The notes: a model not told the origin generated them from the sequence alone. 64,000 bases of DNA from Microbispora sp. NBC_01189 (GCF_036010665.1 NZ_CP108581.1:6939501-7003500); one strand, 5' to 3'. Counted from the first letter of the stretch, positions 24,941 to 33,713 are shown. A program made the numbers and translations.

Positions 24941-26341
24941 CTACCTCAGGTCGCGCACCACGGCTTGTCCCGGCTGGTGAGGAACACCTCCACGAGGCGG
25001 AAGCCGACGCCACGCGGCGATAGGGAGAACACCATCCATCAGGGGGCTCTTAAGCGGGTGCTGCGCGTGGACCGACCCGAAGTAGCGCTTGCCGGACCCG
25101 AACACGACGGGTACGACGTCCATGCGCACCTCGTCGATCAGGCCCGCGGCAAGCATCTGGCCACCGACGTCGCCGGCGGCGACCTCGATCAAGCGGTCAC
25201 CCGCAAGCTCCTGCGCCTTGTCCACAGCCTCGACGCCGTCGACGAAGTGAAACGGCGCCTCGGGGTCCCAGCCCCCGGGCATCGGCCGGTGCGACACGAC
25301 GACCACATTGTCGATGCCGCTCGGCGGCTTTCCGTCCCAGCCGTCCGTCAGGTCGAAGACGTGGCGGCCGACGATCGTGACTCCGATCTGGTCCCAGTAC
25401 GCCCGGGTGTAGTCGTAGGACGTCTGCGACACCTTCAGCTCGCCGCTCTCGTCCAACGGGACGTCACCGCTGGACAACCAGTCGAACAGCGGTCCGGGCT
25501 GGTCGTTCTCGTCCGCGACGAAGCCGTCCAGCGCGTGGCCGGGATGTTCGCGCAGGAACCGCCGCCGGACTTCGACGTACCGGGTCGGCGTGAGCCCGGT
25601 GAAGGCCCGGAACTCGTGGCCGAAGTGGGCCTGGTCGAAGTAGCCTGCGCCACCGGCGAGGTCGCCCCAGTCGATCGGTTCGGCGGGGTCGATCGCGAAC
25701 ACGGTGGCGGCGAAGCGGTAGGTGCGGGCCAGCCGCTTCGGCGTGACGCCGATGAGCTCCTTGAACCGCTGTGCCAGATGAGTGCCGCTGACACCGGCAG
25801 CCACGCTCAGGTCGCCGATCGCCACCGCCCCGCTGGTCGCCGCGATGACGCTGCTCGTATGGCGGACCAGCCCCAGGCCGGCAGTCTCGCACAGCCGTCG
25901 CATCAGCTCCTCCTCGAGCAGCGTCAGCATCTCGTGGGGTCCGTCCGCCGTGGCCAGCCGGTCGCGCAGCTCGGCAATGGCGGGCCGGCCCCAAACCTGC
26001 TCCACCGTCACCGGCCGGTCACACAGCTCGGCCGCGGGCATCGGCAGGAACGGCGCCAGCCCCCACGGCCTGAAGTGCACGCCAACGGACCAGGTCCGGA
26101 GTGGGTAGCCGAACTCCAACGCGCGGGTGGGCATGGTGACCACGCAGCCGTCGGCGTACTCGGCCGTCTCGATGTCGGTGCCTGCGCGGATGCGGAACGG
26201 TGCCCCGATGTTGACGATGAGCAACGCCGCCGGCATCGGCGGCAGCGTCAGCCGGGCGTACGGCGGCGTACCCTCCAGGTAGTAAAGGTCGTCGATCAGC
26301 CCGTCCAGCGGCGGTCGCGGCACTCTGGACACGTACTCCAC
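24941..26341 (-). CDS. AraC family regulator fused to a RibD-C/dihydrofolate-reductase-like domain
   Basis: The 466-residue product from GTG 26341 has an AraC-type N-terminal sensor domain (residues 1-130), two helix-turn-helix motifs (IGDLSVAAGVSGTHLAQRFKE and the FDQAHFGHEFRAFTGLTPTRY signature, about 185-255), and ends its AraC part at REHPGHALDG. From there it runs directly into FVADENDQPGPLFDW, then VGRHVFDLTDGW, VVVVSHRP and RLIEVAAGDVGGQMLAAGLIDEVRMDVVPVVFGSGKRYFG, a RibD C-terminal reductase domain that has lost its first strand. Free-standing reductases of this family begin with a strand ending SLDGF, so LDG is common to both sides of the joint. The C-terminal 30 residues do not look like the family and may be out of frame. 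I read this as a deletion fusion, perhaps non-functional. Confidence 0.72.
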   Translation of the reverse strand: MEYVSRVPRPPLDGLIDDLYYLEGTPPYARLTLPPMPAALLIVNIGAPFRIRAGTDIETAEYADGCVVTMPTRALEFGYPLRTWSVGVHFRPWGLAPFLPMPAAELCDRPVTVEQVWGRPAIAELRDRLATADGPHEMLTLLEEELMRRLCETAGLGLVRHTSSVIAATSGAVAIGDLSVAAGVSGTHLAQRFKELIGVTPKRLARTYRFAATVFAIDPAEPIDWGDLAGGAGYFDQAHFGHEFRAFTGLTPTRYVEVRRRFLREHPGHALDGFVADENDQPGPLFDWLSSGDVPLDESGELKVSQTSYDYTRAYWDQIGVTIVGRHVFDLTDGWDGKPPSGIDNVVVVSHRPMPGGWDPEAPFHFVDGVEAVDKAQELAGDRLIEVAAGDVGGQMLAAGLIDEVRMDVVPVVFGSGKRYFGSVHAQHPLKSPLMDGVLPIAAWRRLPPRGGVPHQPGQAVVRDLR

Positions 26342-26545
26342 GCCCCCAGCATCGCCGCCACCGTGTTCGCGATCAGCCCCCGCCGGCATCAAGCGGCGGG
26401 ATGTCCAGCCGCGCTGCCGCCGGAAGGGGCGAGTGTCCGGCGTTGGGCAGTCGGCAGGTCGGCGGGTTCCAGGCGCCGGTCGGTAAGCTCCGCCACGAAA
26501 TCGCCGTTCACCTTGGTGCCGGCGAGTGTACGTAGCAGCGCGTCC

Positions 26546-27112
26546 TCAGGCGCGCAGCAGCGCGTCCAGGCGGATCGGGTCCTCGTGGGTGCCCGGCACC
26601 GTGCACGCGTGCGCCCCCGCCACGGCGCCCAGTCGTACGCACTTCCCCAGGGACCGGCCGTACAGGAAGCCCGAGACGAACGCGTCGCCGGCGCCGTTGG
26701 TGTCGGCCACACGGAGTGCGGGCAGGTAGAGGTCCCGCCGGGGCAGCCGCTCCCCGGGCACCGCCCGGGGGATGAACAGCGAGGTGCGCCGCCCGTCGGG
26801 GCCGACGAGCAGCACACTGCGCCGGGTGCCCGCCGCCGTGACCGCGTGGCGGAAGTCCACGCCCGGTGGCGTGAGGTGGTCTCGGATCAGCGCGCCCTGG
26901 GGGTCGTCGCCGATGAGGTCGACGAGCGTCACCCGCAGGCCGAGCGCGCGGCAGCCGAGCGCCACCCCGGCCCCGGTGTTGCCGATCCGGTCCACGACGG
27001 GCGGCTCGGTGTAGGTGTCGGCGTACGGCAGGGGAAGCTCGGGCACCAGAACCGAAAACCTGTGTTCGCCGCAGTAGACATTTGTGCCCGCTGAGGCTAC
27101 TGTTTCTCGCAT
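26546..27112 (-). pseudogene. PfkB family sugar kinase with internal in-frame deletion
   Basis: The 188-residue frame from ATG 27112 begins with the PfkB N-terminus (GGTG-type motif here as RIGNTGAGVALGCRALG, then VTLVDLIGDDPQGALIRDHL). After DLYLPAL it jumps at about 26706-26722 straight to RVADTNGAGDAFVSGFLYG, the C-terminal signature with the GAGD anion hole and catalytic Asp, and AGAHACTVPGTHE. Normal members have about 300 residues, so about 100 middle residues that form the ATP site are missing. The two parts remain in frame. The product is unlikely to be an active kinase. Confidence 0.7.
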
Positions 27113-27492
27113 CGCAAGGAACGGTTCGGCCGGGCAGCGGAAGGATCAGCATCACGACGAACTGCCCGGAGCACGATGAAGTCGAGAGTTGATGGCAGAA
27201 GGTCGGGCGTGACGGGCCGGCATGATGAGCCCCGATCGTCGACGCGCTGCCGCAGGTGAAGGCCGCAGATGTAACCGGACAGCGGTCCGGAAGAGAGATG
27301 AAAGGAGTGCTGACGCCATCGAAGGATCGCCCGTTGCCGGCTGAGTCTCGCCGCTCGGGTACCGCAGTTCCACGGAAAGAAGGTGGTCTACGGTCACGCA
27401 TCCGCGATCCCCGCGTCACCGCCGGTCAGTACGGCGGACGCGGAAAACAGTAAGCCGGCTGGATACTGCCGGTAGATGGTGTTGAACTCTCC
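27113..27492. other. 380-bp region without a convincing gene
   Basis: Short frames exist on both strands (for example a 65-codon frame from GTG 27256), but none has family features. The region separates the decaying kinase gene from the MerR/cspA pair and may hold the promoter for the MerR-like gene. Confidence 0.35.
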
Positions 27493-27521
27493 GGGCCCCG
27501 GCACAACAGGTGCCGGGGCCC
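27493..27521 (+). terminator. strong GC hairpin upstream of the MerR-like gene
   Basis: GGGCCCCGGCAC and GTGCCGGGGCCC are perfect 12-bp arms around the loop AACAG. The hairpin ends 26 bp before the MerR-like start codon. It could end upstream transcription or act as a leader hairpin. Confidence 0.55.
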
Positions 27522-27547
27522 CTGTCTACGGGTGATGAAAGGAATAT

Positions 27548-27961
27548 ATGGATCAACCTCGCTCGGCTGCCGAGGGTGACACGCTCGCTCACGGCAGGAT
27601 CGCGGACACGGCCGGGTCCGAGGCTGGATCAAGGGCCGACGACCGTTTCGAGGATCGGTTCGACGATGAGGACTACCCCGCGTACAGCATGGGCGCGGCC
27701 GCGGAGATGCTTGGTGTCAGCCCCGCGTTCCTGCGGGCTCTGGGCACCGCGAAACTGATCGAGCCGAAACGCTCCGGCGGCGGCCATCGCCGCTACTCCC
27801 GCTATCAGCTGCGGCTGGCCGCGCGCGCCCGGGAACTCGTCGATCAGGGCACTCCCGTGGAAGCCGCCTGCCGGATCATCATCTTGGAAGACCAGCTCGC
27901 CGAGGCGCTGCGCGTGAACGACGCGCGCGACCGTCCGGCCGGAGGAGCCGCGCGGCCGTGA
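27548..27961 (+). CDS. MerR-like DNA-binding protein
   Basis: This 137-residue protein has an acidic, disordered first 45 residues, then a MerR-type winged helix: YSMGAAAEMLGVSPAFLRALGTAKLIEPKRSGGGHRRYSRYQL (about residues 47-90). A helix (RLAARARELVDQGTPVEAACRIIILEDQLAEAL) follows. There is no effector domain. The W-E that usually follows the second helix is replaced by LGTAK. The ATG at 27548 has AAAGGA upstream. It is convergent with cspA across a shared hairpin terminator; similar small MerR proteins are often found near cold-shock genes, so a link to stress control is plausible but inferred. Confidence 0.8.
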   Translation: MDQPRSAAEGDTLAHGRIADTAGSEAGSRADDRFEDRFDDEDYPAYSMGAAAEMLGVSPAFLRALGTAKLIEPKRSGGGHRRYSRYQLRLAARARELVDQGTPVEAACRIIILEDQLAEALRVNDARDRPAGGAARP

Positions 27962-28011
27962 TCGGCATTCCGTGCCGCGATTCCCGGGCGGCGGCGATGC
28001 GGCGGCCGGAA

Positions 28012-28055
28012 ACGTATCAGGGCTCGCACCCATGAAGGTGCGAGCCCTGATACGT
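28012..28055. terminator. 19-bp perfect-stem bidirectional terminator
   Basis: The arms at 28012-28030 and 28037-28055 are perfectly complementary over 19 bp (ACGTATCAGGGCTCGCACC and its complement) around the loop CATGAA. It lies between the convergent MerR-like gene and cspA and should end transcription from both sides. Confidence 0.8.
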
Positions 28056-28067
28056 GACGCTACCTTG

Positions 28068-28274
28068 TCAGGCGGCGACGATGTTCTCGGCCTGAGGGCC
28101 CTTCTGGCCCTGGGTGACGTCGAAGGCCACCTTCTGGCCCTCGCGCAGCTCGCGGTAACCGCCCTGAGAGACGATGTTGGAGTAGTGCGCGAAGACGTCG
28201 GCGCCGCCGCCGTCCTGCTCGATGAAGCCGAAGCCCTTTTCCGCGTTGAACCACTTCACGGTGCCAGAAGCCAT
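28068..28274 (-). CDS. cspA: cold shock protein
   Basis: This 68-residue single cold-shock domain binds single-stranded RNA and DNA and acts as an RNA chaperone. RNP1 (KGFGFIEQD, residues 15-23) and RNP2 (DVFAHYSNI, about 29-37) are intact, and [14 protein letters not shown] is the standard start. I chose ATG 28274 because AGGAGA lies six bases upstream; an upstream ATG at 28346 in the same frame is leader. The long structured leader (28275-28450, with several palindromes) suggests control at the RNA level, as is known for cold-shock genes. Confidence 0.95.
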   Translation of the reverse strand: MASGTVKWFNAEKGFGFIEQDGGGADVFAHYSNIVSQGGYRELREGQKVAFDVTQGQKGPQAENIVAA

Positions 28275-28373
28275 ATTGATCTCCTCTTGGTAGGTGGAGC
28301 CGAAACCCGCATTGTCACGAATTCCGCGTTGCCGCGATAGGCCCACACCCGGAGTAGACCGGGCAAACAGAAA

Positions 28374-28403
28374 TGCACCTGACGCTACATACTGTCAGGT
28401 GCA
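28374..28403. promoter_or_regulatory. 10-bp-arm palindrome upstream of cspA
   Basis: TGCACCTGAC (28374-28383) and GTCAGGTGCA (28394-28403) are perfect arms with a 10-base loop, 100 bp upstream of the cspA start. A second palindrome, CTAGGT-CTA-ACCTAG, lies at 28435-28449. Together they could form the cspA promoter/leader structure or a binding site. Confidence 0.5.
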
Positions 28404-28572
28404 CACAAGTTCATCATGGGTACCACAACTGCAACTAGGTCTAACCTAGCACACGGGAGGCGGGGTACGCATACCCCGCCGCCGTGCGCTCGGACAGATC
28501 GCATTCCGCGCGGCGCCAAGCAGCCACCCTTGTCTTCAGAGAACGCCCCTGGACGCGCGATCACGGCGGGGG

Positions 28573-29601
28573 TCAGCGGTTGACGAGAGGGCCGGAGCTG
28601 GTGGAGCCGCGGACGACGAGCTCGGGCTGGTAGACCAGCTCGACGTGCTTGGCGGGGGTGCCGCCGATCTCCTCCAGGAGCGTCTGCACCGCGGCCGCCG
28701 CCATGGCGCCGATCGGCTTGCGCACGGTCGTCAGCGGCGGGTCGGTGAACGCCATCAGCGGCGAGTCGTCGAACCCGACGACCGACACGTCCCCCGGCAC
28801 CGACAGCCCGCGCTCGCGGGCGGCGCGGATCGCGCCGAGGGCCATCAGGTCGCTGGCGCAGAAGATGCCGGTGCAGCCCCGCTCGATCAGGGCGCCCGCC
28901 GCGGCCTGCCCGCCCTCGACCGAGAACAGCGAGTGCTGCACGAGGTCCTCGACGTCGGTCAGGCCGAGGAGCTGGGCCATCGCCTGGCCGAAGCCCTCGA
29001 TCTTGCGGATGACCGGGACGAAGCGCCGCTGCCCAAGGGCGAGCCCGATCCGCTCGTGGCCGAGGTCCACCAGGTGCTGTACGGCGAGCCGGGCGGCGAG
29101 CCGGTCGTCCGGCGAGATGAACGGCGCCGGGATGGCGTCGCTGTAGCCGTCGACGAGCACGATCGGCAGCCCGCGGTCGGTGAGCCGGGTGTAGCGGTCC
29201 ATCCGGGCGTTCGTGTCGGCGTGCAGTCCGGAGACGAAGACGATGCCGGACACGCCCCGGTCGAGGAGCATCTCGGTGAACTCGTCCTCGGGCGCGCCGC
29301 CGGGCTCCTGGGTGCACAGGATCGGGGTGTAGCCGTGCTGGATCAGCGACTTCTCCATCGCCTGGGCGAAGGCCGGGAAGATCGGGTTGCCGAGCTCGGG
29401 GATCACCAGGCCGACCAGGCCGTTGCTGCGCCGGCGCAGCCGCTGGGGCCGCTCGTAGCCCATCAGGTCGAGGGCGGTGAGCACGGCCTGGCGGGTGGCC
29501 GGGGCCACCCCCGCCTTGCCGTTGAGCACGCGGCTCACCGTCGCCTCGCTGACTCCGGCCTGAGCAGCGATGTCAGCGAGGCGCGTGTTGTGCATGACCA
29601 T
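28573..29601 (-). CDS. malR: LacI family maltose-operon repressor (MalR/Reg1-like)
   Basis: This 342-residue repressor has the LacI helix-turn-helix at the start (RLADIAAQAGVSEATVSRVLNGKAGV) and a periplasmic-binding-like sensor domain (GLVGLVIPELGNPIFPAFAQAMEK, VSVVGFDDSPLMAFTDPPLTTVRKP). The sequence closely follows what I recall of Streptomyces MalR/Reg1. Starts at 29613, 29601 and 29595 are all possible; none has a clear ribosome site, and 29613 would overlap the alpha-glucosidase stop. It is the last gene of the malE'-'malG, glucosidase, malR unit. It should sense maltose-type sugars and repress this locus. Confidence 0.85.
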   Translation of the reverse strand: MVMHNTRLADIAAQAGVSEATVSRVLNGKAGVAPATRQAVLTALDLMGYERPQRLRRRSNGLVGLVIPELGNPIFPAFAQAMEKSLIQHGYTPILCTQEPGGAPEDEFTEMLLDRGVSGIVFVSGLHADTNARMDRYTRLTDRGLPIVLVDGYSDAIPAPFISPDDRLAARLAVQHLVDLGHERIGLALGQRRFVPVIRKIEGFGQAMAQLLGLTDVEDLVQHSLFSVEGGQAAAGALIERGCTGIFCASDLMALGAIRAARERGLSVPGDVSVVGFDDSPLMAFTDPPLTTVRKPIGAMAAAAVQTLLEEIGGTPAKHVELVYQPELVVRGSTSSGPLVNR

Positions 29602-29605
29602 TATT

Positions 29606-31234
29606 TTAGGCATTGTCCCTGGTCCACCAGGTGGCGGAGTCGGGAGCCAGCCGGATCGCGCCGCCGGAGGTCTCCGGCTCGCCGCCGGCCAGCAGCAGCT
29701 CCCCGTACGCCGCGGTGTGGTCGTGCGGGAGCTCCACCCACTCGGGCGTCATGTTCAGGACGCAGGCGAAGGTGTCGCCGCGCCGGAACGCGAGGGTGCC
29801 GGGCGGGCTGTCGAGCCAGGTCAGGGTGCCGTCGCCCAGCTCCGGGCGCTCCCGCCGGAGGGCGAGGGCGGCCCGGTAGAGGCTGAGCGTCGACGCGCCA
29901 TCCCGCACCTGGGCCTCCACCGACAGGTCGCGCCAGCCGGCCGGCACCGGGAGCCAGCTCTCGGTGATGCCCGGCGGGCTGAACCCGTACGGCGGCTCGC
30001 CCGCGTCGGTCCACGGCAGCGGCACCCGGCAGCCGTCCCGGCCGCTGTCGGGGTCGCGCAGCCGCTGGGGGTCCTGGAGATACCGCTCCGGCAGGTCGAG
30101 GACCTCGGGGAGGCCCAGCTCCTCCCCCTGGTAGACGTAGACGGAGCCGGGCAGCGCGAGCATCAGCAGCGCCGCCGCCCGCGCCCGGCGCAGGCCGCGC
30201 TCGCCGCCGCCGTACCGGGTGACGTGCCGCTTGACGTCGTGGTTGGACAGCACCCAGGTCGCCGGCGCGCCCACCAGCGCCGACGTGCGCACCGACTCGT
30301 CGATGACCTCGCGGAAGCGCACGGCGTCCCAGGGGGTCTTGAGGAAGTGGAAGTTGAACGCCTGGTGCAGTTCGTCCGGGCGGACGTAGTTGGCCAGCCG
30401 CTCGGGCGAGGGCGCCCAGGCCTCCGCCACGCCGATCCGCTCTCCCTCGTAGGAGTCGAGGATGCGCCGCCAGGCCCGGTGGATCTCGTGCACGCCGTCC
30501 TGGTCGAAGAACGGCACGACCTGGGCGCCGATCATCTCGGCCTGCCCGGCGGCGCCCACGTCGGGCAGGCCGGGGGCCTTGACCATCCCGTGCGCCACGT
30601 CGATCCGGAAGCCGTCGACGCCGAGGTCGAGCCAGAAGCGCAGCACGTCGGCGAACTCCTCGTGCACCTCCGGGTGCTCCCAGTTCAGGTCGGGCTGCTC
30701 GGGGGCGAACAGGTGGAGGTACCACTGCCCGTCCCCGACGCGGGTCCAGGCGGGCCCGCCGAAGATCGACTCCCAGTCGTTGGGCGGCAGTTCGCCGGCG
30801 ACGCCCTTGCCCTCGCGGAAGATGTAGCGCGCCCGCTCGGGACTGCCCGGCGCGGCCCGCAGCGCCGCCTCGAACCAGGGGTGCCGGTCGGAGGTGTGGT
30901 TGGGCACCACGTCCACGATGATCCGCAGGCCCAGCCCGTGGGCGTCCTCGATCAGCGCCCGCGCGTCGGCGAGCGAGCCGAAGACCGGGTCGACGTCCCG
31001 GTAGTCGGCCACGTCGTAGCCGAAGTCGGCCATCGGCGAGGGATAGAACGGCGTCAGCCAGATCGCGTCCACGCCGAGGTCGGACAGGTACGCCAGGCGG
31101 CTGCGGACGCCGAGCAGGTCGCCGACGCCGTCGCCGTTGCCGTCCGCGAAGCTGCGGACGTACACCTGGTAGATCACCGCGTCGCGCCACCACCGGGTGG
31201 TGACCACCGGCGGCGGGACGGCGAGTTCGGTCAT
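29606..31234 (-). CDS. GH13 alpha-glucosidase
   Basis: This 542-residue cytoplasmic enzyme hydrolyses alpha-1,4-glucosidic ends of maltodextrins. It carries the GH13 motifs: VDVVPNHTSDRHPWF (region I), GFRIDVAHG with the nucleophile Asp (about residue 211), GVAEAW with the acid/base Glu (about 269), and LSNHDVKRH with the third Asp (about 333). The N-terminus WWRDAVIYQVYVRSFADGNGDG is standard for AglA/oligo-glucosidases. The start is ATG 31234. It lies 26 bases after the malE'-'malG fusion gene and just before malR. The enzyme appears intact even though the sugar importer next to it is not. Confidence 0.92.
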   Translation of the reverse strand: MTELAVPPPVVTTRWWRDAVIYQVYVRSFADGNGDGVGDLLGVRSRLAYLSDLGVDAIWLTPFYPSPMADFGYDVADYRDVDPVFGSLADARALIEDAHGLGLRIIVDVVPNHTSDRHPWFEAALRAAPGSPERARYIFREGKGVAGELPPNDWESIFGGPAWTRVGDGQWYLHLFAPEQPDLNWEHPEVHEEFADVLRFWLDLGVDGFRIDVAHGMVKAPGLPDVGAAGQAEMIGAQVVPFFDQDGVHEIHRAWRRILDSYEGERIGVAEAWAPSPERLANYVRPDELHQAFNFHFLKTPWDAVRFREVIDESVRTSALVGAPATWVLSNHDVKRHVTRYGGGERGLRRARAAALLMLALPGSVYVYQGEELGLPEVLDLPERYLQDPQRLRDPDSGRDGCRVPLPWTDAGEPPYGFSPPGITESWLPVPAGWRDLSVEAQVRDGASTLSLYRAALALRRERPELGDGTLTWLDSPPGTLAFRRGDTFACVLNMTPEWVELPHDHTAAYGELLLAGGEPETSGGAIRLAPDSATWWTRDNA

Positions 31235-31260
31235 GGGGATACCCCGATTCTCATGGTGGG

Positions 31261-32097
31261 TCACGCCTTCGTCGCGCCGGCCGTCAGGCCGGTGACGAGG
31301 TGACGCTGGACGAGCAGGAACACGGCGGCCGCCGGGATCGCGATCAGCACCGAAGCGGCGGTGAGCAGGCCCCATTCCGCCTTGTGCTGGCCGACGAACT
31401 GGCTCAGCCCGACCGCGAGCGTGTACTCGTCGTCGCCCATCATGAACGCGGTCGCGTACGCGACCTCCGCCCACGCGGTGAGGAACGAGTAGAACGCGGC
31501 CACCGCGAGGCCGGGCTTGGCCAGCGGCAGGATCAGCCGCCAGAACGTGCCGAAGGGGGTCAGGCCGTCCACCCGGCCCGTCAGCAGTTCCTTGTTGTAC
31601 AGCAGGCCGAGGGTGTCGGTCACCTGCGGCACGCCGTACGTCTTTCCGTCGTATTCGCCGCTCGCGGCCGGGACCGGCAGGAACTCGTCGGGGTTGTCGA
31701 CCGCCGGGGTGCCGTCGAGGGGCGCGAGGTAGCCGAGGGAGGCGAACTCCGCGACCCAGCCGACGTCCGTGCGCAGCACGTCGGGGGCACCCGATCCCGA
31801 CTGCGCGGCGGTCTTGAACTTGTCCCGCGCGTCCGCGAACGGCAGGTTGACGTACTCGACCTTGATCTTCGGGTACTTGGCCTCGAAGTCCTTGACGAGT
31901 TCCCGGAAGACCGGACCCTCGTTCGTGGCGTCCGAGGTGTCCCACCAGGTGACCGTGCCGGACGCCTCGGCGGGAGCGGCGCTCCCGGCCGGCGCCGATC
32001 CCGCGTCGGCCGAGTCGTTACCTGAGTCGTTGCCACAGGCGGTGACCGCCAAAGCCGGCGCCGCGGCGACCACCGCGGACGTGAGGACTCGCCTCAT
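31261..32097 (-). pseudogene. in-frame malE'-'malG deletion fusion
   Basis: The 278-residue frame begins as a maltose-binding lipoprotein (lipobox ending at Cys21, VTAC; VTWWDTSDATNEGPVF; YNKELL at about 167-172). At about residue 173-178 (nt 31562-31580) it changes to RVDGLTPFGTFWRLILPLAKPG, the EAA loop of a MalG-type permease, and continues to the normal MalG C-terminus (two membrane segments, ending GLTAGATKA). The C-terminal 60% of MalE, all of MalF and the first two thirds of MalG are missing, roughly 2-2.5 kb by family lengths. The fusion is in frame but cannot bind or transport sugar. Confidence 0.85.
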
Positions 32098-32410
32098 CTG
32101 TGTCGCACTCCCTGCTCAGGGGATTTGACCGGAAGGTAACAGCGGGCCTGGTGGGATGAAAGGCCTTACAGAAAGTTTCAGCAATTTCGTTACCTTTGAC
32201 CCCTCCCGGAGGGCGTCAGGGAGGTCACGGCATAACCCTGACACGCGGCTTTAGCAAGGGGAAAGTTTGGAGTAACGGCAAGTTGCAGGCAGATGCCGGA
32301 TCTTTCACGACACGTATGGACATGAGTGCCCGCGACGCGATGTACTACCTCATCATTTACATCGGCGGCCGGGGATTCGGGCTCTCCTGCCCGGGAGGAA
32401 CGAGCTTGGA
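32098..32410. promoter_or_regulatory. divergent mal/msiK promoter region with candidate MalR motif
   Basis: This 313-bp gap separates malE'-'malG from the ATPase gene. The motif GAAAGTTTCAGCAA (32171-32184) shares TTTCAGCAA with GGAAATTTCAGCAA at 34451-34464, directly upstream of the pullulanase remnant. A shared motif at two starch-locus promoters is what a MalR site would look like. A 72-codon frame in the gap shows no family features. Confidence 0.5.
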
Positions 32411-33685
32411 ATGAGCACCGTCGTCCTCGACAACGTGACGAAGATCTACCCGGGGGGGTACCTCGCGGTCGACCGCATGAACCTGCGTGCGGACGAGGGC
32501 GAGCTTCTTGTCCTGCTCGGCCCGTCGGGCTGCGGGAAGTCCACACTGCTGCGCATGATCGCGGGACTGGAGGAGGTCACCTCCGGCGACCTGTGGCTGG
32601 GCGGGCAGCTCGCGAACCACCTCGCGCCCCGGGACCGGGACGTCGCAATGGTGTTCCAGAACGGCGCCCTCTATCCGCACCGGACGGTGCGCGGCAATCT
32701 GTCGTTCCCGCTGGAGATCGCCAAGGCCGATCCCACGGCGGTCAAACAGCGGGTCGTCGAGCTGTCGCGGGCGCTGCACATCGACGAGACGCTGGACCGG
32801 CGTCCGGGCACGCTGTCCGGCGGCCAGCGCCAGCGCGTCGCCATGGGCCGCGCGATCGTGCGCCAGCCCTCGCTCTTCCTCATGGACGAGCCGCTGTCCA
32901 ACCTCGACGCCGGCATGCGCACCGAGCTGCGAATGGAGATCTCGTCACTGGTCCGCGCGCTGGGGGTCACCACGATCTACGTGACGCACGACCAGGTCGA
33001 GGCCCTGACCCTGGCCGACCGCATCGCGATCATGAACAGGGGCGTGCTGCAGGACCTCGGCACCCCCGCGCAGGTCTACAACGACCCGGCGACCGCCTTC
33101 ACCGCCGCGTTCCTCAACTCCCAGCAGCTCAACCTGCTCGCGGCGACCGTGCGCACCCCGCAGAACAAGTTCATCATGCTCGACTTCGGCCCGCACCAGA
33201 TCACCATGCCCTGGACCGATCCACGCGCGTACGCCGTCTCCCAGCACACCGGCATGCAGATCATCGTGGGCATCCGGCCGGACGGGCTCGTCCCGGTGCC
33301 GGAGAAGACCGAGGGCCCGACCTTCTTCGGCCGCGTCAGGACGCTGGAGTACCACGGTCACGAGTGGCTCGCCTACCTGGAGGCCGGGATTCCCGCCGTC
33401 ACCGCGCCGGAGCCGCCGGACCGCCGCCAGATGAACGGCACCAACGGCGGCGGCAAGGCCCGGTCGATAGTGCGCCGCCTGCTGAACGGCTCGTCGGCGC
33501 CGGAGGAGGAGGAACCGCCGCCGATCTCGGCGTCGTCGGGCACGCACCGGCGCGCCGACCTGATCGTCCGGCTGGGCAACCGGCCGGTGTGGCGCGCGGG
33601 CGAGCACGGCCGGGTCGCCGTCGACGTCTCCCGCCTCATGCTCTTCACCATGGACGGCAACCGCATCGACCCGCCCCGCCGCTGA
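32411..33685 (+). CDS. msiK: MsiK/UgpC-type sugar ABC transporter ATPase
   Basis: This 424-residue ATPase energises carbohydrate importers. It has Walker A (GPSGCGKST, about residues 36-44), the Q-loop VFQNGALYPH, the signature LSGGQRQRVAMGRA (about 135-148), Walker B LFLMDEPLSNLD (about 155-166) and the switch His in YVTHDQVEA. The C-terminal TOBE/MOP region is longer than in typical MsiK (about 378 residues) because of an inserted Gly/Glu/Pro-rich segment at about residues 337-375. In streptomycetes one MsiK serves several importers, including the cellobiose and maltose systems; the cebEFG operon in this window lacks its own ATPase, which fits. The mal importer beside it is destroyed. Confidence 0.85.
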   Translation: MSTVVLDNVTKIYPGGYLAVDRMNLRADEGELLVLLGPSGCGKSTLLRMIAGLEEVTSGDLWLGGQLANHLAPRDRDVAMVFQNGALYPHRTVRGNLSFPLEIAKADPTAVKQRVVELSRALHIDETLDRRPGTLSGGQRQRVAMGRAIVRQPSLFLMDEPLSNLDAGMRTELRMEISSLVRALGVTTIYVTHDQVEALTLADRIAIMNRGVLQDLGTPAQVYNDPATAFTAAFLNSQQLNLLAATVRTPQNKFIMLDFGPHQITMPWTDPRAYAVSQHTGMQIIVGIRPDGLVPVPEKTEGPTFFGRVRTLEYHGHEWLAYLEAGIPAVTAPEPPDRRQMNGTNGGGKARSIVRRLLNGSSAPEEEEPPPISASSGTHRRADLIVRLGNRPVWRAGEHGRVAVDVSRLMLFTMDGNRIDPPRR

Positions 33686-33713
33686 CACCGCCGCACCGAT
33701 GACGCCGGCACAC

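Noticed and set aside
26389..26545. Short minus-strand sequence LLRTLAGTKVNGDFVAELTDRRLE between the AraC fusion and the PfkB remnant
   Set aside because: It looks protein-like but is too short to assign, has no start of its own, and could be chance in this GC context.
27256..27453. 65-codon plus-strand frame upstream of the MerR-like gene
   Set aside because: Basic and low in hydrophobic residues, without a good ribosome site; no support beyond being open.
32196..32414. 72-codon frame upstream of msiK
   Set aside because: It has no recognisable motif or ribosome binding site and lies in the divergent promoter region.
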